DNA of 29,250 bases. Source: Scatavimonas merdipullorum. Its GTDB lineage: Bacteria; Bacillota; Clostridia; Oscillospirales; Acutalibacteraceae. The position numbers and the translations under genes are program-made. The stretch covers positions 1 to 29,250 of the forward strand of contig DVGH01000004.1 in assembly GCA_018712865.1 (NCBI GenBank). The letters are read 5' to 3'. Position 1 is the stretch's first letter. Every line of letters starts with the position of its first letter. Of the stretch, positions 1 to 7,216 are shown in pieces. The notes beneath the pieces are model-generated. The model made no database searches. It was not told the DNA's origin and saw only the letters and a list, made by a program, of their open reading frames with translations.

Positions 1-245
1 CGCTTCCTGTGTTTTGTCAACCTGTTTCTTCCCTTTTTTTATCCTTTTTTTCGCCTGCGTGCTTCCCTTTTGCGCAGCCTCCCTATTATATCTTTCCCTT
101 CCCCCTTTGTCAAGTCCCTTTTTCGGGATTTTAAGATGGAAAATATTTCTTTATCTTATAAGTATATTAACCAACACCATTTTTTATATACTAAAATAAT
201 ACAGCTATTTTTATGCAATTTTTGTATGGTTTTTTGTGCAGAATC

Positions 246-254
246 TGCTATAAT
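246..254 (+). promoter_or_regulatory. Extended -10 promoter for the cytidylate-kinase-like gene
   Basis: TGCTATAAT is a perfect extended -10 (TGn plus TATAAT at 249-254). No good -35 stands 17 bp upstream, which is usual for extended -10 promoters. Transcription would begin near 261, and the GGAGG ribosome site at 275-279 sits 7 bases before the ATG at 287. The rest of 1-245 is pyrimidine-rich and AT-rich and I see no credible gene in it; a TGTCAA at 15-20 could be the -35 of a minus-strand promoter whose -10 lies off the left edge. Confidence 0.65.
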
Positions 255-286
255 AAATTATGTAACAAAAAAATGGAGGTATTGAA

Positions 287-925
287 ATGAGTTGTAGGTC
301 TGTTATCACAATTGCACGGCAATTTGGCAGCGGCGGCAGGGAAATTGGAAAAGCGCTTGCCCAAAAGCTTGGCATAAAGTTTTATGATAAGGAGCTTATA
401 TCTTTAGCAGCTAAAAAAAGCGGCGTGAATCCGGAAATTTTTGAAAACGTAGATGAACGCGCAACAAACAGTCTGCTTTACAGTCTTTCGATGGGTATAT
501 ACAATTTTGGCGCAGGCGGGTATGCGCCCATACGGGATTTGCCGGTAAATGATCAGCTCTATCTTTTGCAGCATAAAATTATAAAGGAGCTTGCCTGTGA
601 GCCGTGTGTCATTGTTGGACGCTGTGCAGATTATGTGTTAAAGGACAACAAAAATGTGATTAACGTCTTTATTCACGCCTCGTTGGCATACCGCATTGAC
701 AGAGCTGTTTCCGTACACAACGTACCCAAAGAAAAGGCGGAAGCCGCTGTGAAAAAAACAGACAAAACACGCGCCAATTATTATAATTATTATTCAAATT
801 TAAAATGGGGCGCCGTAGAAAACTACGACCTATGTATTAACAGCGGAAATATCACATCTCAGCAGGCTGTAGACGCCATTGCCGCTTATGTAGCCGTACG
901 TGAAGGCAACAGCGGACACATTTGA
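287..925 (+). CDS. Cytidylate kinase-like family protein
   Basis: 212 residues. The N-terminus (ITIARQFGSGGREIGKALA, from residue 7) is the modified P-loop and first helix of the cytidylate-kinase-like family (Pfam Cytidylate_kin2). It is followed by a KFYDKELI segment and later by a VIVGRCADYVL strand and an R-rich lid region (YRIDRAV...) as in CMP/dCMP kinases. Family members are thought to phosphorylate nucleoside monophosphates, but many, including this short clostridial type, have no tested substrate. The start is fixed by GGAGG 7 bases upstream. The gene stands alone between its own promoter and a strong terminator at 943-983, so it is monocistronic. Family assignment is firm; the substrate is not. 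Confidence 0.85.
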   Translation: MSCRSVITIARQFGSGGREIGKALAQKLGIKFYDKELISLAAKKSGVNPEIFENVDERATNSLLYSLSMGIYNFGAGGYAPIRDLPVNDQLYLLQHKIIKELACEPCVIVGRCADYVLKDNKNVINVFIHASLAYRIDRAVSVHNVPKEKAEAAVKKTDKTRANYYNYYSNLKWGAVENYDLCINSGNITSQQAVDAIAAYVAVREGNSGHI

Positions 926-942
926 TTGACAAACGAACATAG

Positions 943-983
943 AAAGAAGGATAAGCATGTAATATGCTTATCCTTCTTTTTTT
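943..983 (+). terminator. Rho-independent terminator of the cytidylate-kinase-like gene
   Basis: A 13-bp perfect stem (GAAGGATAAGCAT at 946-958 pairs with 964-976) with loop GTAAT, followed by seven T at 977-983. It begins 18 bases after the stop codon. The minus-strand spoIIQ-like gene ends at 1046, so the genes converge here, but the T-run favours plus-strand use. Confidence 0.92.
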
Positions 984-1045
984 GCCCCTGTAACGTTGGC
1001 GAGGGCATGTTTTTTATTTTGTAAAAGGGTATATGCTTATTGTAT

Positions 1046-1861
1046 TCATTCACCCGCGGCATTATTCAAAACTTCTGAAGGATTGACTGTTTTTCCGTCG
1101 ATTTTTATTTCAAGATGCAAATGCGGCTCATCCTTTGATTCACCGGGAATTTCCGCTACCGTCCCTAAGACATCGCCTACACAAACATGCGCGCCTTCCG
1201 TTATATTTTCACCAGGCTTTACACCGCAGTAATATGCCGTAAAGCCGCTGTTATGCTCCACGGTTACCGTGGTGCCAAGCAGGCTGTCTTCCTTGATTTC
1301 CAGGACGGTGCCGTCGTCCATTGCGTTGACCGTATCGCCAATAGACGCTGCGTAATCTGTTCCTCTATGCAAGCGCCAGTCTTTGAGCGTTTTGGAATAA
1401 ACCGGCGTATCACCGCTGTAATCCTTTGTAATTTCCTGTCCCACAGGGTAAATTTTGTTTTTTGCGGCCGTTGCCTGCTCGGTTGGCGCAGTTGTATCTT
1501 CTGTGGGCTGCGTACTTGATGTTGGGCTTTCAGTAGGAGCCTGCTGCACTATGGCCGGCACGGTTGGGTCTGTAGTCTGCGGGACTGTTACGCCGCTAAC
1601 ATTGGCACCCGCCTGCTTTTCCGCCTGCGTGGCTTGGGTTGTATATTCTACCAGAGGGTCTGGCTGCATGTAGTCTTCCACACTGCTGTAAGTAGTCCAT
1701 GCTGCCGCTGCCATTGCCAGCAGGCAAAAGGAAAGTGCAATATAAAATCCCTTACTATACTTTTTCTTTTTTTCATTTCTCCCTTTTGCCGTATATTTTT
1801 CCAGGTTTCCTTCATCATACTCTTCGGTGTGGTCATCATTGAAATCGGGATTGTTGTTCAT
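1046..1861 (-). CDS. spoIIQ: SpoIIQ-like M23 (LytM) endopeptidase, forespore membrane protein
   Basis: 271 residues. Layout: acidic then Lys-rich cytoplasmic head (1-36), one membrane helix (about 37-58), a Thr/Pro/Gln-rich linker (about 70-135) and a LytM/M23 domain (about 140-265). Both halves of the zinc site are present: H165/D169 in HRGTD and H247/H249 in HLHLE. SpoIIQ of clostridia keeps its zinc ligands, unlike that of Bacillus, and pairs with SpoIIIAH across the engulfing forespore membranes. The single N-terminal anchor, long linker and LytM domain fit. The start is the ATG at 1861: an earlier in-frame ATG at 1879 lies inside and upstream of the AGGAGG site and cannot be used with it. 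A sigma-F-type promoter at 1896-1925 supports the sporulation role. A vegetative murein hydrolase remains the alternative. Confidence 0.82.
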   Translation of the reverse strand: MNNNPDFNDDHTEEYDEGNLEKYTAKGRNEKKKKYSKGFYIALSFCLLAMAAAAWTTYSSVEDYMQPDPLVEYTTQATQAEKQAGANVSGVTVPQTTDPTVPAIVQQAPTESPTSSTQPTEDTTAPTEQATAAKNKIYPVGQEITKDYSGDTPVYSKTLKDWRLHRGTDYAASIGDTVNAMDDGTVLEIKEDSLLGTTVTVEHNSGFTAYYCGVKPGENITEGAHVCVGDVLGTVAEIPGESKDEPHLHLEIKIDGKTVNPSEVLNNAAGE

Positions 1862-1895
1862 GGGATAAACCTCCTGCATTCAAACTTTGTAAAAA

Positions 1896-1925
1896 TATTT
1901 TTGCCTTATTAGCAGAAAAATATAC
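1896..1925 (-). promoter_or_regulatory. Sigma-F-type forespore promoter of the spoIIQ-like gene
   Basis: On the minus strand GTATA (1921-1925), a 15-bp spacer, then GGCAAAAATA (1896-1905). This fits the Bacillus sigma-F consensus GYWTA-N15-GGNRANANTW at every constrained position. The predicted start near 1889 leaves about 28 bases before the ATG at 1861, with AGGAGG in between. There is no sigma-A-type promoter in the same gap that I can see. Confidence 0.72.
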
Positions 1926-1944
1926 AGTTTGGCACAGGAAATTT

Positions 1945-1987
1945 AAATAAAAAAGGCTGTGCCTGTCTTACATGAAACCAGCACAGC
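1945..1987 (-). terminator. Terminator of the membrane-protein gene at 2094-2672
   Basis: On the minus strand GCTGTGC (1981-1987) pairs with GCACAGC (1956-1962) around an 18-base loop, followed by C and six T then ATTT. It lies between the stop at 2094 and the sigma-F-type promoter, so it separates that gene from spoIIQ. Confidence 0.6.
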
Positions 1988-2061
1988 GTCAAACAGATTT
2001 TGCATACGCTATCCATCTTTCCAGCATTTAGACAAGCACAACCGTTTGCACGACATAAATG

Positions 2062-2085
2062 CGCGGAGCATTTTCATGCTCCGCG
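2062..2085 (-). terminator. GC-rich hairpin just after the membrane-protein stop codon
   Basis: A perfect 10-bp stem, CGCGGAGCAT at 2062-2071 with ATGCTCCGCG at 2076-2085, and a four-base loop. It begins 9 bases after the stop on the minus strand but has no real T-run on that side. It may be a 3' stabiliser, or a first, weak terminator ahead of the one at 1945-1987. Confidence 0.4.
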
Positions 2086-2093
2086 TCCGCTTT

Positions 2094-2672
2094 TTATATG
2101 TCGTCTTTTGGGTGTTGCTGCGTATCCTTGTATTTTTCCATAAAAGCATCGTTATCTGTAATGCGATTGAATACGTCTTCCACATGGCTGTCCAAGGCCT
2201 CATCTTCGCTTTGCACTTTCTGCTCTTCTTCCGACTGCTCTTTCCTGCTTTTTTTAAGCATTCTTAAATGCCGGTCCATAATCAGTCCCGCGCAAACAGC
2301 CGCCGCAACCTGCAGGATAAAGAAGATCAGTGTATTGAATACCTCGTTAATCCAGCCATTGATAATAGCAAGATTCAGCAAACAGATGCATATGTAATCT
2401 ACAAAGAAAACCGCGACAATTTTTCCTGTAATTTCATACCCGAACAGTTCACAGCAGAAAAAGAAAATGGGGACCAGTAAAAAGAGATCCGGCTGTTGAA
2501 AAATAAGGGCCAGCAAAATCAATAAAACCGATGTTACGGCAAGCCCACCAATACAAAAAGCTTTAAATTTCTGCGGAAATTTTTTCTTTACAAAAAAGGT
2601 TGCCGCAACCAAAACCACTGCTACGAGCATATAGATCCATTGTTCTGTAAATAATTTTGCGATCCCGTTCAT
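2094..2672 (-). CDS. Membrane protein of unknown function with acidic cytoplasmic tail
   Basis: 192 residues, not recognised. Four hydrophobic segments can be seen at about 12-28, 38-59, 62-100 (probably two close helices around a Phe/Cys-rich turn) and 108-130. A charged tail of about 60 residues follows (KKSRKEQSEEEQK and on), probably cytoplasmic. The start ATG at 2672 has GGAAG 6 to 7 bases upstream. It has its own extended -10 promoter (2702-2710) and terminator, so it is not an operon partner of spoIIQ even though it lies just upstream of it. I see no catalytic motif; a membrane scaffold or regulator is possible but unsupported. Confidence 0.7.
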   Translation of the reverse strand: MNGIAKLFTEQWIYMLVAVVLVAATFFVKKKFPQKFKAFCIGGLAVTSVLLILLALIFQQPDLFLLVPIFFFCCELFGYEITGKIVAVFFVDYICICLLNLAIINGWINEVFNTLIFFILQVAAAVCAGLIMDRHLRMLKKSRKEQSEEEQKVQSEDEALDSHVEDVFNRITDNDAFMEKYKDTQQHPKDDI

Positions 2673-2701
2673 TTTTTACTTCCTTTCGTCTAATCGCATA
2701 T

Positions 2702-2710
2702 ATTATAGCA
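2702..2710 (-). promoter_or_regulatory. Extended -10 promoter of the membrane-protein gene
   Basis: The minus strand reads TGCTATAAT, a perfect extended -10, about 30 bp before the ATG at 2672. No clear -35 is seen at the usual distance. Confidence 0.55.
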
Positions 2711-2790
2711 TAGGTCGTCATAAAGGGGAAGCAATTTTTATGATTTGTTCAATCATGCAAAAGACTTTGCCGAGCCTGTAAAAAAATCTT

Positions 2791-4677
2791 TTACATAAGC
2801 GCACAGACGAGGTCACAGTAAGCAACCGGATCCTCTATTGGAAGGCCTGCAATCAAAAGCGCCTGGTTATAAAGCAACTGCACGTAATTACGGGCCTTTT
2901 CCTGATCAGTTTTGTATGCGTCTTTCAGGGCTGCAAAGGCCTTATGGGAAGCGTTGAGTTCCAGCACCTTTGTTGCCTTCGGCTTCATTTCATCGCCCGG
3001 CATAGACGCAAAATACTTTTCTGTTTCTATCGTAACCGGCCCTTCTGCAGTCATGCAAACCGGGTGGCTTTTTAATTTATCCGAAATAACAGCTTTTGCA
3101 ATTTTTTCGCCCAGCGTCTCCTTGACAAAGTCCAGCAACTCTTTGTTTTCTTCCTGCTGCTTTTCTGTTTCTTTCTTTTCTTCTTCGCTTTGCAGCTGCG
3201 CGTCATCCGCTGTTACAGATTTAAAGGGTTTTTCTTCAAATTGCACCAGCGCCTGCACGGCAAACTCGTCTACATCCTCGGGCAGATACAGAATTTCGTA
3301 TCCCTTATCCCTGCAAAGCTCTGTTTGCGGAAGCAACGCAATCTGCTGGATGCTTTCGCCGCAGGCATAATAAATAAACTTTTGGTCCTCTTTCATCCTG
3401 GAAACATAATCCTTAAGCGTCGTATAGCCATCTGTAGCAGAGCTGTGGAAAATCAGAAGATCCTGCAAGACTTCTTTATGCATGCCAAAGTCGCTGACAA
3501 CGCCGTATTTAATGTGCCTTCCAAAATTTTTCCAAAAGCTTTGATATTTTTCAAAGTCATTTTCGAGCAGTTTTAAAAGTTCTGCTTTAATTTTCTTTTC
3601 TATATTCTTTGCAATCACTGAAAGCTGCCTGTCATGCTGCAAAAGCTCCCTGGAAATGTTCAGGGACAGATCCGGGGAATCCACAACGCCTTTGACAAAG
3701 GCAAAATAGTCGGGCAAAAGCTGCGCGCATTTGTCCATGATCAATACACCGCTGGAATATAATTGCAGGCCTTTTTCAAATTCTTTTGTATAGTAACCAT
3801 ACGGTAGCACGGACGGTATAAAAAGCATGGCCTTGTACGATACCAGTCCCTCTGCGCTAATGCGTATAGTAGAAAGCGGCGGCTGTCTGTCCATAAAATG
3901 CTCTGTATAATAGTCTGCGCAAGCCTGGTCGGATACCTCTTTTTTACTGCGCTGCCAGATTGGCACCATGCTGTTGACAGTTTGCCGCTGCACAACGGTT
4001 TCATACTTGGGTTCTTCCCCCTCTTTAGCCATATTTTGCGACGTTTCCACGTCCATAATGATAGGGTAGCGGATATAGTCGGAATATGTTTTTACCAGAT
4101 CACGCAGGCGGTAATTTTCCAGATATTCACTGTAATGCTCGTCCTCCGTGTCTTCTTTAATATGCATAATAACGTCGGTTCCCGGTGTATCCTTCTGGCA
4201 CTCTTCAATCGTATAGCCGTCTGCTCCGTTTGAGCTCCAGCAGTAAGCCGTGTCGCTGTCATACCGTCTTGTTTGAACCGTCACATTGTCAGACACCATA
4301 AAAGCGGAATAAAACCCCACGCCAAACTGGCCAATAATATCGGCCTTGTCTTTTTCGTCTAAATCGTTTTTAAATTGGAAGGATCCGCTTTTTGCGATCG
4401 TGCCCAGGTTTTCCTCCAACTCCTTATCGGTCATACCAATCCCGTTGTCAGACACCTGCAACGTGCGCTTTTCCTTGTCCACCATAATCTCAATTGCAAG
4501 ATTTTCAGCATATTTTCTTGCATTTTCATCGGTAAGTGATACAAAATGCAATTTGTCCAAAGCGTCGCTTGCATTTGAAATAATTTCGCGCAGAAAAATT
4601 TCTTTATGCGTGTAAATCGAATGGATCATAAGGTCAAGCAGCCTTTTTGATTCTGCCTTAAAGCTTTTCTTTCTCAT
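2791..4677 (-). CDS. htpG: Hsp90-family molecular chaperone HtpG
   Basis: 628 residues, the usual length for bacterial HtpG (about 620-630). The N-terminal GHKL ATPase domain shows LREIISNASDALDK (helix with the catalytic Glu and Asn), DNGIGMT (nucleotide binding) and GQFGVGFYSAFMV (lid glycine loop). The middle domain shows the family pattern LNISRELLQ, and a C-terminal dimerisation domain completes it. It is a cytoplasmic, ATP-dependent chaperone for client folding under stress. The ATG at 4677 is chosen over the frame's earlier ATG at 4707 because GGAAAGGG lies between them. A consensus sigma-A promoter (4766-4794) and a GC-rich leader hairpin (4732-4751) lie upstream. I see no CIRCE repeat. 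No convincing terminator follows the stop. Confidence 0.97.
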   Translation of the reverse strand: MRKKSFKAESKRLLDLMIHSIYTHKEIFLREIISNASDALDKLHFVSLTDENARKYAENLAIEIMVDKEKRTLQVSDNGIGMTDKELEENLGTIAKSGSFQFKNDLDEKDKADIIGQFGVGFYSAFMVSDNVTVQTRRYDSDTAYCWSSNGADGYTIEECQKDTPGTDVIMHIKEDTEDEHYSEYLENYRLRDLVKTYSDYIRYPIIMDVETSQNMAKEGEEPKYETVVQRQTVNSMVPIWQRSKKEVSDQACADYYTEHFMDRQPPLSTIRISAEGLVSYKAMLFIPSVLPYGYYTKEFEKGLQLYSSGVLIMDKCAQLLPDYFAFVKGVVDSPDLSLNISRELLQHDRQLSVIAKNIEKKIKAELLKLLENDFEKYQSFWKNFGRHIKYGVVSDFGMHKEVLQDLLIFHSSATDGYTTLKDYVSRMKEDQKFIYYACGESIQQIALLPQTELCRDKGYEILYLPEDVDEFAVQALVQFEEKPFKSVTADDAQLQSEEEKKETEKQQEENKELLDFVKETLGEKIAKAVISDKLKSHPVCMTAEGPVTIETEKYFASMPGDEMKPKATKVLELNASHKAFAALKDAYKTDQEKARNYVQLLYNQALLIAGLPIEDPVAYCDLVCALM

Positions 4678-4723
4678 ATGTGATCGTCCCTTTCCTTTAT
4701 AAAGCATCTTTTAAAACAACAAC

Positions 4724-4751
4724 GTGGAAAACCGCCCGTTGATGCGGGCGG
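4724..4751 (-). promoter_or_regulatory. Terminator-like hairpin in the htpG leader
   Basis: CCGCCCG (minus strand, from 4751) pairs with CGGGCGG (to 4732) around a six-base loop, followed by TTTTCC. It lies after the predicted htpG transcription start (about 4759) and about 55 bases before the start codon. It can act as terminator for the sirtuin gene that ends at 4823, as an attenuator of htpG, or as a 5' stabiliser. Confidence 0.6.
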
Positions 4752-4765
4752 AATTTCTATTACAA

Positions 4766-4794
4766 AGTATAGCTATTTTTACTTTTTCTGTCAA
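4766..4794 (-). promoter_or_regulatory. Sigma-A promoter of htpG
   Basis: TTGACA (4789-4794), a 17-bp spacer and TATACT (4766-4771) on the minus strand: one mismatch from the full sigma-A consensus. It begins only about 30 bases after the sirtuin stop codon. Confidence 0.85.
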
Positions 4795-4822
4795 TTGCCG
4801 TCTTTGGTTGTTCACATACCGT

Positions 4823-5548
4823 TTACAATATAAGCTGTCCAAGCACCTGCCCTACTTTTTCATGGATCACCAGATCCGCGCTGGCATCCATTGCCGTCTG
4901 GTCCCGGTTGATCAGCACCAAATGCCGGCCGCCAAAATAACGAACCATGCCGGCAGCCGGGTAGACCGTAAGGCTTGTCCCGGCAATGATCAGGCAGTCG
5001 GCCCGTGCAATGGCTGAAACCGCGTTTTGTACCGTCTGCTCATCGAGCCCTTCTTCATACAATACAACGTCCGGCTTTATAACGCCGCCGCATTGATCAC
5101 ATTTTGGAACTTTTGCAGATTCCAAAATATATTGCGCGGTAAATGCCTTTTTGCACTGCATACAATAATTCCTGTAAATACTCCCATGCAGCTCATACAC
5201 GGTTTTTGATCCGCCACGCTGATGCAGGCCGTCTATATTTTGTGTGACCACCGCAAGCAGCCTGCCTGCTTTTTCCATTTCTGCAAGCTTTCTATGCGCC
5301 GCATTGGGCTTTGCCTGCAGGCAAAGCATTTTATCTTTGTAAAAGCGAAAAAAGGCTTCCGTATGCTGCATAAAATAGGTATGGCTTAAAATAGTTTCCG
5401 GCGGGACTTTATATTTTTGGTGATACAAGCCGTCTGTACTGCGAAAATCGGGGATTCCTGATTCTGTACTGACGCCGGCGCCTCCAAAAAACACGATACT
5501 TCGGCTTTGGTCTATGATCCCCTGCAGCTTTTTCAGCATATTTTCCAT
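4823..5548 (-). CDS. cobB: NAD-dependent protein deacylase (sirtuin, CobB/SIR2 family)
   Basis: 241 residues, typical for bacterial class U/III sirtuins. Motifs in order: the NAD-binding GAGVSTESGIPDFRS (24-37), TQNIDGLHQRGG (102-113), catalytic His121 in HGS, a zinc ribbon with C129/C132 and C150/C153, KPDVVLYEE (substrate-binding strand; FGE is more usual than YEE) and GTSLTVYPAA. It removes acetyl groups from protein lysines, consuming NAD+ and forming nicotinamide and O-acetyl-ADP-ribose in the cytoplasm. The start has GGAGGG about 10 bases upstream; an ATG three codons in is the alternative. It follows the HAD phosphatase gene by 30 bp on the same strand, so the two are likely cotranscribed from 6449-6478. 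Confidence 0.94.
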   Translation of the reverse strand: MENMLKKLQGIIDQSRSIVFFGGAGVSTESGIPDFRSTDGLYHQKYKVPPETILSHTYFMQHTEAFFRFYKDKMLCLQAKPNAAHRKLAEMEKAGRLLAVVTQNIDGLHQRGGSKTVYELHGSIYRNYCMQCKKAFTAQYILESAKVPKCDQCGGVIKPDVVLYEEGLDEQTVQNAVSAIARADCLIIAGTSLTVYPAAGMVRYFGGRHLVLINRDQTAMDASADLVIHEKVGQVLGQLIL

Positions 5549-5578
5549 GCTAGTGCTCCCTCCTTCTTTCTTTACTCT

Positions 5579-6409
5579 TTACAAAGATAGGATATATTTT
5601 TCCAATGCATATGCTACTGCGTTTTGATCGTTGGTCGGCAAAATTTCCGCAGCGGCCTGTTTTGCTTTGGAAGATGCATTTGCCACTGCAAGCGGAATAC
5701 CCGCATAGGCAAGCATGGACAAATCGTTGCCACTGTCGCCAATTGCAAGCACCTCTTGCCTTTTTACGCCAAGCAGCTGAGATAAGCTTTGCAGTGCCCG
5801 ACCCTTTGTCGCCGTTTTGCTGTTGATTTCCACATTGGTTTCCATCGATCCGGTAATTTCTACGGTATTTCCAAACACCTGTACGTCGTTTAAAAACTGC
5901 CGCCTGTGATCCAAATTGCCAAAAAATATATTGATTTTTTCCACCGGCGCCATATGCCGATCAAAAAAAGCCTGCAGATCCTGCACGCCTGTGCGGGTGC
6001 TTTGTACCAACTCCTTTAGCCGGGGCGTTACACCGTAAGCGGTTAAATCTTTCAGCTTGTGCTGCTCAACAAAAACATTTCCGTCCATATAAAGCTCGCA
6101 CATGCACCGATACCGCGACGCAAAAGAAATGGCTTGCCCGGCTGTTTTTCTGTCCAGACAATCTGAAAAAAGCAACTTTTGATCTTCCATACGCAAAACC
6201 TTTGCCCCATTGGCCATAATGCAGTAACGCACCTGCGGAAGATCTATCAGCGCCCGCGGCATTTCCGCATTGGTTCTTCCTGTACATGGGATCACAAGCA
6301 CACCCTTTTTTGCCGCCTGTATAATCGCATGCTTATTCTGCTTTGAAAGCTTTGCGCGATTGTCAAGCGTAGTTCCGTCAAGATCAAGCGCCGCTATTTT
6401 AACCGGCAT
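5579..6409 (-). CDS. HAD-superfamily hydrolase, Cof-type subfamily IIB
   Basis: 276 residues, normal for Cof-type phosphatases. HAD motif I is DLDGT (residues 8-12, nucleophile first Asp), motif II lies in VIPCTGRT, motif III is the Lys in KATKGRAL and motif IV is GDSGNDLSML. The C2b cap lies between motifs II and III. Relatives dephosphorylate sugar phosphates, flavin or pyridoxal phosphates; the substrate cannot be told from sequence. The start ATG has GGCGGAG about 5 bases upstream and is the first gene after a near-consensus promoter. It leads an operon with the sirtuin gene. Confidence 0.92.
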   Translation of the reverse strand: MPVKIAALDLDGTTLDNRAKLSKQNKHAIIQAAKKGVLVIPCTGRTNAEMPRALIDLPQVRYCIMANGAKVLRMEDQKLLFSDCLDRKTAGQAISFASRYRCMCELYMDGNVFVEQHKLKDLTAYGVTPRLKELVQSTRTGVQDLQAFFDRHMAPVEKINIFFGNLDHRRQFLNDVQVFGNTVEITGSMETNVEINSKTATKGRALQSLSQLLGVKRQEVLAIGDSGNDLSMLAYAGIPLAVANASSKAKQAAAEILPTNDQNAVAYALEKYILSL

Positions 6410-6448
6410 ACATACTCCGCCCTTTCTGTTTGCCGTAATTTCTTAAAA

Positions 6449-6478
6449 ATTATAATGTATACGGAAAGCGCTTGTCAA
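6449..6478 (-). promoter_or_regulatory. Sigma-A promoter of the HAD-sirtuin operon
   Basis: TTGACA (6473-6478), an 18-bp spacer and TATAAT (6449-6454) on the minus strand. The predicted start near 6442 leaves a leader of about 33 bases. The sequence GGAAAGCGCTT next to the -35 slightly resembles a CcpA site but fails at its right half. Confidence 0.82.
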
Positions 6479-6521
6479 TGGATCCCTTTTCCTTGTGTTT
6501 CTTTTCTTAATAAAACAAACC

Positions 6522-6550
6522 TTGCTTTTCTTTTCTGTTTATTATATAAT
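6522..6550 (+). promoter_or_regulatory. Probable promoter of tRNA-Leu
   Basis: TTGCTT (6522-6527), 17 bp, TATAAT (6545-6550). It would give a leader of about 120 bases before the tRNA. Nothing closer to the tRNA is better. The stretch 6560-6679 holds no gene that I can see. Confidence 0.55.
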
Positions 6551-6679
6551 ATACAAACAATTGCAACATAAAAAATGCAAAACCGCAGGCAGAAAAAACG
6601 CCGGACAAGCGCTTTCTCTTTTTGCATACGTTCAACCAATTTGCGGATTACCTTTTGTCTGGCGTTTATATAAAAATAT

Positions 6680-6764
6680 GCACCTGTGGTGGAATTGGCA
6701 GACACGATAGATTTAGGTTCTATTGCCGAAAGGTGTGCAGGTTCAAGTCCTGTCAGGTGCACCA
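6680..6764 (+). tRNA. tRNA-Leu (anticodon TAG)
   Basis: An 85-base class II tRNA including encoded CCA. The acceptor GCACCTG (6680-6686) pairs with CAGGTGC (6754-6760). The anticodon arm ATAGA/TCTAT encloses the loop TTTAGGT, giving anticodon TAG (reads CUA). The long variable arm and GGTTCAAGTCC T-arm are intact. A repeat element starts at the very next base. Confidence 0.96.
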
Positions 6765-7124
6765 CGCCGGAGCAAAGTTCGCTTTGCTCCGGCTTATTTT
6801 TTGCCGAAGGCAAAAAATAAGCCATCTGCCCGCTCCCTTGTCTGCCCTCTTGCGGTATCCGGCTCTGGTTGCGGCGGATAAACCGCCTTGCCAATCGCCG
6901 ACCGCTGCGCCAACAAATCCTCGCTGTATCCCGCACCGCGGGCACTCGGATATGTCGCCCCTTTCCGCAAAACGTCACGCTGCACCTTTGCTGCTCGCTT
7001 GTAAACGCGTTCGCAATGCTTCGGCTTGCTATCAACTTTTTGCGGGTTCCATGTCCATATCCAAATTTTACGTTGGCTTCTCTTTTGCTACCTGTTGACA
7101 ATCTAAAGCAAAGTTCGCTTTGCT
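6765..7124 (+). repeat. tRNA-adjacent dispersed repeat, copy 1
   Basis: From the first base after the tRNA-Leu CCA to about 7100 this matches, base for base over long stretches, the segment after tRNA-Arg at 12023-12357. It opens with the terminator hairpin at 6767-6792, then a second inverted repeat (TTATTTTTTGCC with GGCAAAAAATAA, 6794-6820), then about 270 bp of GC-rich sequence. The 18-bp palindrome AGCAAAGTTCGCTTTGCT occurs at 6771-6788 and again at 7107-7124, framing this copy. Open frames on the minus strand run through it and the antisense of the tRNA, but small indels between copies break them, so I do not call them genes. Confidence 0.85.
6767..6802 (+). terminator. Terminator of tRNA-Leu, inside repeat copy 1
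   Basis: CCGGAGCAAAG (6767-6777) and CTTTGCTCCGG (6782-6792) form a perfect 11-bp stem with loop TTCG, followed by CTTATTTTTT. It starts three bases after the tRNA CCA. The equivalent hairpin follows tRNA-Arg at 12025-12050, with a compensating pair change (C-G to T-A) at its base. Confidence 0.88.
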
Positions 7125-7157
7125 TACCTGCTTTGTATCGACATTCTATACCAAGGA

Positions 7158-7185
7158 ACCAATTTTGATTCTGATGCATAAACTA
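7158..7185 (+). promoter_or_regulatory. Sigma-K-type promoter of the SPOCS gene pair
   Basis: AC (7158-7159), a 17-bp spacer, then CATAAACTA (7177-7185), fitting the sigma-K pattern AC-N16/17-CATANNNTA. The transcript would begin near 7193, ahead of GGAGG at 7204-7208. A TATAAT overlaps at 7184-7189 but lacks a -35. Late mother-cell expression fits a coat or exosporium protein. Confidence 0.55.
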
Positions 7186-7216
7186 TAATAGTCTGAATGG
7201 AGAGGAGGATATATTT

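Noticed and set aside
14..285. Two short plus-strand frames at the left edge
   Set aside because: No ribosome sites, low-complexity Phe/Leu/Pro content from a pyrimidine-rich stretch, and overlap with the promoter of the next gene.
6459..6478. Possible CcpA (cre) site near the HAD-sirtuin promoter
   Set aside because: GGAAAGCGCTT matches the core, but the right half fails at three of the conserved positions.
6475..7179. Open frame of 234 codons on the minus strand across tRNA-Leu and repeat copy 1
   Set aside because: It runs antisense through a tRNA and a hairpin-rich repeat; the corresponding frame in copy 2 is broken by indels, and there is no ribosome site or known domain.
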